From assembly GCF_014218705.1 (NCBI RefSeq), contig NZ_JABBJF010000020.1, positions 31,997 to 95,996 of the forward strand: a DNA stretch of 64,000 bases. Reading direction: 5' to 3'. Shown here in pieces: positions 36,424 through 42,845 of the stretch. The position numbers and the translations under genes are program-made. Origin of the DNA: Kluyvera sichuanensis. GTDB taxonomy: Bacteria > Pseudomonadota > Gammaproteobacteria > Enterobacterales > Enterobacteriaceae. A model generated the notes under the pieces. The model saw only the letters and a program-made list of their open reading frames with translations, was not told the DNA's origin and made no database searches. Every line of letters starts with the position of its first letter. The first letter of the stretch is position 1.

Positions 36424-36474
36424 ATGGATCCCGATCCCACCCGTCTCTCCATCTGGAGAGTAACTTTCCGGTAA
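36424..36474 (+). CDS. mgtL: Leader peptide MgtL
   Basis: 16-codon open frame MDPDPTRLSIWRVTFR with GGAGG four bases before its ATG. E. coli and Salmonella MgtL (MEPDPTPLP... and MDPEPTPLP...) are 17 residues. The early Pro-rich, acidic run (Asp-Pro-Asp-Pro) is kept; there, low Mg2+ or proline limitation or ribosome destabilisation alters translation of mgtL, switches leader stems and lets transcription pass into mgtA. The later proline codons of the relatives are replaced here, leaving two instead of about four. Too short for ordinary gene finders. Confidence 0.85.
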   Translation: MDPDPTRLSIWRVTFR

Positions 36475-36620
36475 GCCAGCTTTTCGCTGCCTTGCCGATG
36501 ATGTGAGGCAGTGACACGTCTTAATGTCCCTGCAATAAAAATGAAGTGCCTTTACGGTACAGATTCACTGTGCCCGTAGGCCTGTCTGCGGTTGCCCCGG
36601 CGACTGCGGAGGACTTTTGT

Positions 36621-39329
36621 ATGCTGAAAAATTTAACCCGGCAGCTGTTCGCGCAGCTTGGCCGCCATTTGCCGCGCCGTCTGGTACAGCGCGATCCTAT
36701 GCCTTCTCAGCAGAGCGTTGCTCACACGCCTATTCCGCCATCGCTTAGTGAACAGTGCCTGAAAATGGCGCACCTCAGCGAACAGGCGCTGTGGGAAACC
36801 TTTAACACCCATCCGGAAGGGCTGAACGCCGCGGAAGTCGAGCAGGCGCGTGTCGCGCACGGCGAAAACAAGCTGCCAGCGCAGCAGCCGCAGCCGTGGT
36901 GGGTGCATCTGTGGCTCTGCTACCGTAACCCGTTCAACATCCTGCTGACTGTGCTGGCCGCCGTCTCTTACGCGACGGAAGATCTGTTCGCGGCGGTGGT
37001 CATCGTGCTGATGGTGGGCATTTCCACGCTGCTGAATTTTGTCCAGGAAGCCCGCTCGACCAAAGCGGCAGACACCCTGAAAGCGATGGTGAGCAACACC
37101 GCGACGGTGCTGCGCGTTATCAATGACAAGGGCGAGAGCAGCTGGGTGGAACTGCCTATCGACCAGCTGGTGCCGGGCGATATCATCAAACTGGCGGCGG
37201 GGGACATGATCCCGGCCGACCTGCGCGTGATTCAGGCGCGCGATCTGTTCGTGGCGCAGGCATCGCTGACCGGCGAATCCTTGCCGGTTGAGAAAGTGGC
37301 ACATACCCGCGAGCCGGATCAGACCAACCCGCTCGAGTGCGACACCCTGTGCTTTATGGGCACCAACGTGGTGAGCGGCACCGCGCAGGCGATGGTGATT
37401 GCTACCGGGGCCAACACCTGGTTTGGGCAACTGGCTGGTCGCGTGAGCGAGCAGGAAAGCGAGCCGAATGCGTTCCAGAAAGGCATCAGCCGCGTCAGCA
37501 TGCTGCTGATCCGCTTTATGCTGGTGATGGCGCCAATTGTGTTAGTTATCAACGGCTATACCAAAGGCGACTGGTGGGAAGCGGCGCTGTTTGCGCTTTC
37601 CGTCGCGGTGGGCCTGACCCCAGAAATGCTGCCAATGATCGTCACTTCGACGCTGGCGCGCGGGGCGGTGAAGCTGTCAAAACAGAAGGTTATCGTTAAG
37701 CACCTCGACGCGATTCAGAACTTTGGCGCGATGGACATTCTCTGCACCGACAAAACTGGTACGCTGACCCAGGATAAAATCGTGCTGGAGAACCACACCG
37801 ATATCTCCGGCAAGGTGAGCGAGCGCGTGCTGCAAACCGCGTGGCTTAACAGCCACTACCAGACCGGGCTGAAAAACCTGCTGGATACCGCGGTGCTGGA
37901 AGGGGTGGATGAAGTGGCGGCCCGCGAGCTGTCGACCGCCTGGCAGAAAGTGGATGAGATCCCGTTTGATTTCGAACGCCGCCGCATGTCGGTGGTGGTC
38001 AGCGAAAAGCCAGATGTGCATAAGCTGATTTGCAAAGGGGCGCTGCAGGAGATCCTCAACGTCTGTACGCAGGTCTACCATAACGGTGAAATCGTGCCGC
38101 TGGACGAGACTATGCTGCGCCGCATCAAACGCGTGACCGATACCCTGAACCGTCAAGGGCTGCGCGTGGTGGCGGTGGCGAGCAAGTTCCTGCCAGCGCG
38201 TGAAGGCGACTATCAGCGTATTGATGAGTCCGATCTGATCCTCGAAGGCTATATCGCCTTCCTTGATCCACCGAAAGAGACCACCGCACCGGCGCTGAAA
38301 GCGCTGAAAGCGAGCGGCATCACCGTGAAAATCCTCACCGGCGACAGCGAGCTGGTGGCGGCGAAAGTGTGCCACGAAGTGGGGCTGGATGCGGGTGACG
38401 TGATTGTCGGCAGCGAGATTGAGCACCTGAGCGATGACGAGCTGGCGAAGCTTGCCCAGCGTACCACGCTGTTTGCTTGCCTGACGCCGATGCATAAAGA
38501 GCGCATCGTGACGCTGCTGAAACGCGAAGGGCATGTGGTGGGCTTTATGGGCGACGGCATCAACGATGCGCCAGCGCTGCGTGCGGCGGATATCGGTATT
38601 TCCGTGGACGGCGCGGTGGATATCGCCCGTGAAGCGGCAGATATCATCCTGCTGGAAAAGAGCCTGATGGTGCTGGAAGAGGGGGTGATCGAAGGTCGCC
38701 GCACCTTCTCGAACATGCTGAAGTACATCAAGATGACCGCCAGCTCCAACTTCGGTAACGTCTTCAGCGTGCTGGTGGCCAGCGCCTTCCTGCCGTTTCT
38801 GCCAATGCTGCCGTTACACTTACTGATTCAGAACCTGCTGTACGATGTATCCCAGGTGGCGCTGCCGTTTGATAACGTCGATGACGAGCAGATTCGTAAA
38901 CCGCAGCGCTGGAACCCGGCCGATCTGGGCCGCTTTATGGTGTTCTTCGGGCCAATCAGCTCGATCTTTGACATTCTGACCTTCTGCCTGATGTGGTGGG
39001 TGTTTAAAGCCAACACGCCAGAAATGCAGACTCTGTTCCAGTCCGGCTGGTTTATTGAAGGGCTGCTGTCGCAGACGCTGATTGTGCATATGATTCGTAC
39101 CCGCCGTATTCCGTTCGTGCAGAGCCGCGCCGCGTGGCCGCTGTTCGCCATGACGCTGCTGGTGATGGCGATTGGTATCGCACTGCCGTTCTCACCGCTG
39201 GCAAGCTATCTGCAACTGGAAGCATTGCCGCTGAGCTACTTCCCATGGCTGGTAGCGATTCTGGTGGGTTATATGACGTTCACGCAGATGGTGAAAGGGT
39301 TCTTCACCCGTCGTTATGGCTGGCAGTAA
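36621..39329 (+). CDS. mgtA: Magnesium-transporting P-type ATPase MgtA
   Basis: P3B-type ATPase that imports Mg2+ when external Mg2+ is low. From the ATG at 36621, after GGAGGA, it has 902 residues (E. coli 898). Phosphorylated Asp377 in CTDKTGTLTQ, the actuator motif SLTGESLPVEK, hinge GDGINDAP (644-651) and the membrane-4 block VGLTPEMLPMIVTS are all present, with ten hydrophobic helices. In-frame sequence upstream to 36546 lacks family similarity. Likely controlled by PhoPQ and by the mgtL leader. Ends at the strong hairpin 39348-39385. Confidence 0.97.
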   Translation: MLKNLTRQLFAQLGRHLPRRLVQRDPMPSQQSVAHTPIPPSLSEQCLKMAHLSEQALWETFNTHPEGLNAAEVEQARVAHGENKLPAQQPQPWWVHLWLCYRNPFNILLTVLAAVSYATEDLFAAVVIVLMVGISTLLNFVQEARSTKAADTLKAMVSNTATVLRVINDKGESSWVELPIDQLVPGDIIKLAAGDMIPADLRVIQARDLFVAQASLTGESLPVEKVAHTREPDQTNPLECDTLCFMGTNVVSGTAQAMVIATGANTWFGQLAGRVSEQESEPNAFQKGISRVSMLLIRFMLVMAPIVLVINGYTKGDWWEAALFALSVAVGLTPEMLPMIVTSTLARGAVKLSKQKVIVKHLDAIQNFGAMDILCTDKTGTLTQDKIVLENHTDISGKVSERVLQTAWLNSHYQTGLKNLLDTAVLEGVDEVAARELSTAWQKVDEIPFDFERRRMSVVVSEKPDVHKLICKGALQEILNVCTQVYHNGEIVPLDETMLRRIKRVTDTLNRQGLRVVAVASKFLPAREGDYQRIDESDLILEGYIAFLDPPKETTAPALKALKASGITVKILTGDSELVAAKVCHEVGLDAGDVIVGSEIEHLSDDELAKLAQRTTLFACLTPMHKERIVTLLKREGHVVGFMGDGINDAPALRAADIGISVDGAVDIAREAADIILLEKSLMVLEEGVIEGRRTFSNMLKYIKMTASSNFGNVFSVLVASAFLPFLPMLPLHLLIQNLLYDVSQVALPFDNVDDEQIRKPQRWNPADLGRFMVFFGPISSIFDILTFCLMWWVFKANTPEMQTLFQSGWFIEGLLSQTLIVHMIRTRRIPFVQSRAAWPLFAMTLLVMAIGIALPFSPLASYLQLEALPLSYFPWLVAILVGYMTFTQMVKGFFTRRYGWQ

Positions 39330-39347
39330 TTGACGATAGGGTAACTA

Positions 39348-39390
39348 AAATAAAGTCCTGACCTTTTGGGCAGGACTTTATTTTCTTATT
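39348..39390. terminator. Bidirectional terminator between mgtA and 39403 gene
   Basis: 14-bp perfect stem AAAATAAAGTCCTG / CAGGACTTTATTTT (39348-39361, 39372-39385) with loop ACCTTTTGGG; T runs on both strands serve the convergent genes. Confidence 0.93.
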
Positions 39391-39402
39391 GCTGCGAAGT
39401 CA

Positions 39403-39942
39403 TTAATTAAACCAGCTGTCTGATTTATTCTCTTCCGCTTTGCCTTTGCTTTTCATCAGGTCACGTCCACCCTCAGAAATATTTCTGTTTGCATCGGCTT
39501 CTGATTGCACCACGTCTGTTTGTGCCGCCTTATGCTTGAGTTCCTGATCGATATATTCGTTCTCTCTTTTTACCCGAGCCTCTTCTTTTGCCAGCGCTAA
39601 TTTTTGTTTCTGGATCTCTAAACTTCGCAATTCATCTTCATAGCCTTGATCGCGAGATTTATCTTTAGCCGCCTCAGCATCTTTTTTATCCTGCCGGGCC
39701 TGGCGTTCAGCGGCGGCAGCGGCCGCTTTTTTATTGGCCGCCGCCGTTGCGTTAGCGCGCCGCTGTTTCTCTTTCTGGGCGGCTTTCTCACGCTCAGCAA
39801 CCCAGTCATCATGCTGCTTTTTTTCTTCGGCTTGACCCTGCTGCTCGGCTTGTGCAACAGCAGAAAGCTGATCCTGGAGTGAAGAGGCGAGCGCTGAGCT
39901 ACTGAGCATCATCAGCAGGGCGTATAGCCACGTTTTCTTCAT
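39403..39942 (-). CDS. Exported coiled-coil protein (DUF5384-like), unknown function
   Basis: 179 residues. Signal peptide MKKTWLYALLMMLSSSALAS, cleavage near residue 19, then an almost uninterrupted charged helix rich in Lys, Glu, Ala and Gln (residues 25-150; for example QQGQAEEKKQHDDWVAEREK and AAANKKAAAAAAERQARQ), with no other domain. Periplasmic coiled-coil. It recalls a family I know only as DUF5384. It lies 15 bp after the glycine-zipper lipoprotein gene, on the same strand, so both are probably co-transcribed. Function unknown. Confidence 0.8.
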   Translation of the reverse strand: MKKTWLYALLMMLSSSALASSLQDQLSAVAQAEQQGQAEEKKQHDDWVAEREKAAQKEKQRRANATAAANKKAAAAAAERQARQDKKDAEAAKDKSRDQGYEDELRSLEIQKQKLALAKEEARVKRENEYIDQELKHKAAQTDVVQSEADANRNISEGGRDLMKSKGKAEENKSDSWFN

Positions 39943-39957
39943 AACGCCTCCTGACGT

Positions 39958-40473
39958 TTAGCGTTTATCAGGGCAGGTTGCGTTTGGCTGAATTCGGGTC
40001 TCGTTGTAGTTGGTGGAGATAACCACCGCAAGGCCGTTCGTAAACTGACAGGCTTTGCCAACCTGGGTGGAGGTGTAAACTTTGGTGCCTTCTTTGTACG
40101 TTAAGGATACGCCTTCGACTAACGTTTTATCGCTCACCATAGAGCCTGCCGCCGCGCCGGCCGCGCCGCCTGCGACTGCGCCCGCAGTCGTGTTGAGATT
40201 ACTACGTGACCCCACGTTATGACCAACGACCCCGCCCGCGATGGCCCCTAACACGGCACCAGCGCCCTGTGCGGCGCGTTTATTCGCTGTGTTATCAACG
40301 GCCACTTTGGCTGGCAGAACGGAGATAATATTGACGGTCTTTGTCTCTTGTTTGGAATTCAGCTGGTTGGTTTGATAAACATCAGCCGCATGCTCATCGG
40401 CGTTGGACTGACAGCCCGCCAGGGTAAATGCAGAAAGAATAATAACGGGTAAGAATGTCTTTTTGAAATTCAT
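39958..40473 (-). CDS. Glycine-zipper lipoprotein, SlyB/Pcp-like
   Basis: 171 residues. Lipoprotein signal with lipobox LAGC, Cys21 lipidated, and residue +2 Gln, which suggests the outer membrane. A glycine-zipper 2TM region (GAGAVLGAIAGGVVGHNVG and AGAVAGGAAGAAAGSMV, about residues 70-110) is followed by a small beta domain (VSLTYKEGTKVYTSTQVGKACQF) as in SlyB and the rickettsial 17-kDa antigen. Probably an envelope-stress or structural lipoprotein. First gene of a two-gene unit with the coiled-coil protein. Confidence 0.85.
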   Translation of the reverse strand: MNFKKTFLPVIILSAFTLAGCQSNADEHAADVYQTNQLNSKQETKTVNIISVLPAKVAVDNTANKRAAQGAGAVLGAIAGGVVGHNVGSRSNLNTTAGAVAGGAAGAAAGSMVSDKTLVEGVSLTYKEGTKVYTSTQVGKACQFTNGLAVVISTNYNETRIQPNATCPDKR

Positions 40474-40860
40474 AACTAATCCTTGTTAGTACTAATAATA
40501 AGAACAAGGAAGTTTAGGGTTAATTTTGTAGAAAAGTAAGTTCGTAACCTATTTATAGGATTATATAAATATATTCTGGTGTCTTAGGTTTTATATCTAA
40601 ACATCATTAAAATATATGTTTATCGATGAATCACTTTTGGTAGGTTGCCAGGTGGTGGTGTAACGGTTTCATCAATTGACAAATTGATTATTGATACGGT
40701 TGTGAAATCTCGAGTCCTGACCTGGATAAGGATATACTTCATTTTATTCACTGGAGTGATGCGTATCATTGAATTTTATTTTTGTACGAATAGTTAATTG
40801 CTGGTTGTGGTTTCTTTCTGCGGTTGGTCACACTTTGCCCTATTCATTATTTGTTGAAGG

Positions 40861-40925
40861 TTGTTTGTGGATAAAAAATCAGGGCATAGTCTCAGTGTGA
40901 CAATTTGTGTTTAACGCTGAGAGGA
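40861..40925 (+). promoter_or_regulatory. Conserved promoter/leader of RTX unit A, hairpin over the ribosome site
   Basis: Candidate -35 TTGTTT and -10 CATAGT with an 18-base spacer (40861-40890). TCTCAGTGT (40890-40898) can pair with ACGCTGAGA (40914-40922) using one G-U pair; the second arm covers the start of the ribosome site GAGAGGA. The same block is kept upstream of unit B. The rest of 40474-40860 is AT-rich and without a gene. Confidence 0.5.
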
Positions 40926-40932
40926 TATGATT

Positions 40933-41376
40933 ATGCCATTTTTTAAGGTCGAAGTGACACCGGAAGAAAGTTGGGCTCTGCTTTTGCGGGATGAGGAACT
41001 TAGTCGGGTTTACCAGCTGATTGGAGGAGGAAGAATTACAGGTGCTAACCCACATCCTCCTCGTTATTGGTACGTCAATGAGGAAGAGGATGCCAGTTTT
41101 TGCTTGCTATGTATGGGTGATACACCGGGACATAACCCAAAACACTTATATATATTAAGGATAAGTATGGATTATATAATCTTCCAGTTGATTGAAAATC
41201 ATACTGTAAGATTCATTCATAATAGTCACTTGCTGGATAATGATCTTTATAGGGTGAAGTATTTAATATTGGCAGGGCTTGATTCTGTTGGTTACTGGGG
41301 CCTGGGTATTAGCGATATTTTCGCTGAGGCTGTGTTTGACCCTACTTTTGAGTTTGCCCCAGAGTTGAGGTCTTAA
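40933..41376 (+). CDS. Small protein upstream of RTX gene, copy A, unknown function
   Basis: 147 residues from the ATG at 40933, seven bases after GAGAGGA (an ATG at 40927 is too close). No signal peptide; mixed alpha/beta with the distinctive blocks RWYVNEEEDASFC-like (YWYVNEEEDASFCLLCMGD) and LLDNDLYRVKYLILAGL. I do not recognise the family. It is about two-thirds identical by eye to the copy at 42404. Each is one base away from the ATG of an RTX gene, so translation is coupled; an immunity protein, chaperone or activator of the RTX protein is possible. It does not look like HlyC. Unlike copy B its glycine codons are GGA GGA GGA, so no G tract. Confidence 0.75.
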   Translation: MPFFKVEVTPEESWALLLRDEELSRVYQLIGGGRITGANPHPPRYWYVNEEEDASFCLLCMGDTPGHNPKHLYILRISMDYIIFQLIENHTVRFIHNSHLLDNDLYRVKYLILAGLDSVGYWGLGISDIFAEAVFDPTFEFAPELRS

Positions 41377-41377
41377 T

Positions 41378-41975
41378 ATGGCTCATACCTATTCTGAATC
41401 ACTTGAGGAACTGAATGTCTTGCTACGTGATGGTAATGTAACCGTTGCTAAGCTTGAACAACTGGTTGCAGATACATCAGCAAAGGTACCGCAATCTGAC
41501 CCAAACAGTATATATCTTCTTTACAGTGGTGAGACTCAAGGTGTTGGCTCAGTGATTACTGCTACTGATATCAGCAACAAGAAACGGAATGTTCTGGTAA
41601 TTGCTGACAGTCCTGTGGGGATGCTCCTTAATAATGAGGATTTTAAGCTAGCATAATTTATTGCTCGGCGTGATGAATACAGAGCAACTATCCCCGGCTT
41701 CGCCGAATTATCCAAGAATGAGCAATGGGAAATTCTAAAAAGAGCTAATAGCTTAGCTTTTAATGGTACTGACGCTACAGGAAAAAGAGTCGCCAGCGAC
41801 TCCCTCTGGGATCAAGCCTCAAAACGCTACGTTGAGGAAGCCTCCGGTAGTTTCCGCATTCTCGCCACCAACGCTTCAGAATTTAGTATTTTCTATCAAA
41901 CTGAACTTCCTGCTCTTCTCTAAAATCCAAACCGGGATTGCCTCTTCGCTGAACGCGATATTCATAAAAATAATG
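41378..41975 (+). pseudogene. Truncated RTX-protein gene, copy A
   Basis: Starts MAHTYSESLEELNVLLRDG and matches the N-terminal 180 or so residues of the RTX protein at 42846. The first 92 codons are open; a TAA at 41654-41656 replaces the TAT of copy B. After it the same frame still reads FIARRDEYRATIPGF through GTDATGKRVASDSLWDQASKRY to LPALL, then decays at about 41922 with a second stop, and only faint similarity to about 41975. All calcium-binding repeats are missing. A remnant of a duplication or of a replaced RTX allele. Confidence 0.85.
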
Positions 41976-42080
41976 GCTGTGTAATAATAAATGCTGAATT
42001 TATATGTGATATTCATATGTAACTCTCTATAAATATCGTCATGATGACAATATCTCAATTAAATTAATATTTATTTTAAT

Positions 42081-42152
42081 GGATTAATGGATTAATGGAT
42101 TAATGGATTAATGGATTAATGGATTAATGGATTAATGGATTAATGGATTAAT
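42081..42152. repeat. Octanucleotide tandem repeat, nine units
   Basis: Nine perfect copies of GGATTAAT (72 bp), preceded by a partial unit, in AT-rich DNA 250 bp before the copy B gene. Perfect 8-bp tandem arrays mutate by slipped-strand pairing. The surrounding gap 41976-42331 shows no gene. Confidence 0.97.
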
Positions 42153-42331
42153 GGTTTTTATTGATTTTATGTATATTTGCTGGCATGTATTTCTAGTACA
42201 GCTATATCATTATAATTATATATTTTTGATATATTTAAATCTCTCTAATAGTTTATATTGATAATTTATTATTGGCTTTCTCGAATATTTGAGCTTAATC
42301 AACGTTATTCCTATTAGCTATTTATTGACGA

Positions 42332-42396
42332 TTGTTTGTGTATAAAAAACCAGGGCATAGTCTCAGTGTAACAATTTATGTTTAACACTGAGAGGA
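42332..42396 (+). promoter_or_regulatory. Conserved promoter/leader of RTX unit B, hairpin over the ribosome site
   Basis: Same layout as unit A: TTGTTT (42332-42337), 18 bases, CATAGT (42356-42361), and a perfect 9-bp inverted repeat TCTCAGTGT (42361-42369) / ACACTGAGA (42385-42393) whose right arm overlaps the ribosome site AGAGGA. The A copy keeps the pairing through a G-U pair, which favours a real RNA structure. Confidence 0.5.
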
Positions 42397-42403
42397 CATG
42401 ATT

Positions 42404-42844
42404 ATGCCATTTGTTAAGGTCGAAGTTACACAGGAAGAAAGTGAAATCCTGCTGTTACGGGATGAAGAACTGAATCGGGTCTACCAGGCTACGGGGGGGG
42501 GGCAGATTACCGCAGCTGCTTGGGATTTTCCCGCTCGCTGGTACGTTAATGAGGAAGAGGATGCCAGTTTTTGCATGCTTTGTATGGGTGATAGCCCTAT
42601 GTCTGATCCAAGGCATCTATATATTTTAAGAATAAATAAATACTATATCATTTTCCAATTAGTCGGTTTCACAACTGTAAAGTTTATTCACGGTAGTCCT
42701 TTGCTAGATAATGATCTTTACAGGGTGAAATATTTGATTTTAGCAGGGTTAAATTCTATTGGTTACTGGGGGGTGGGTATTACAGATACTGTTGACCTTG
42801 TGCTCGATCCCGCTTTTGAGTTTTCTCAGAAGATAGGGGGGTAA
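42404..42844 (+). CDS. Small protein upstream of RTX gene, copy B, unknown function, with G10 tract
   Basis: 146 residues, paralogue of the 40933 gene: same length, same blocks WYVNEEEDASFC and LLDNDLYRVKYLILAGL, with most changes near residues 35-50 and at the C-terminus. Codons 31-33 are GGG GGG GGG after ACG, making a G10 run at 42493-42502; one slip would truncate the protein. It ends one base before the RTX ATG. No recognised domain. The close coupling to the RTX gene, and retention of an intact spare copy beside a dead RTX copy, would suit an immunity function, but that is inference. Confidence 0.75.
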   Translation: MPFVKVEVTQEESEILLLRDEELNRVYQATGGGQITAAAWDFPARWYVNEEEDASFCMLCMGDSPMSDPRHLYILRINKYYIIFQLVGFTTVKFIHGSPLLDNDLYRVKYLILAGLNSIGYWGVGITDTVDLVLDPAFEFSQKIGG

Positions 42845-42845
42845 C

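Noticed and set aside
42081..42152. Tandem GGATTAAT array read as a CRISPR or as iterons of an origin
   Set aside because: Units are 8 bp without spacers, and no cas, rep or DnaA-box context is present. A simple-sequence repeat is the better description.
40933..42844. Small proteins as HlyC-type acyltransferases activating the RTX protein
   Set aside because: Size is similar, but no HlyC-type histidine/aspartate motif can be seen and the sequence does not resemble that family.
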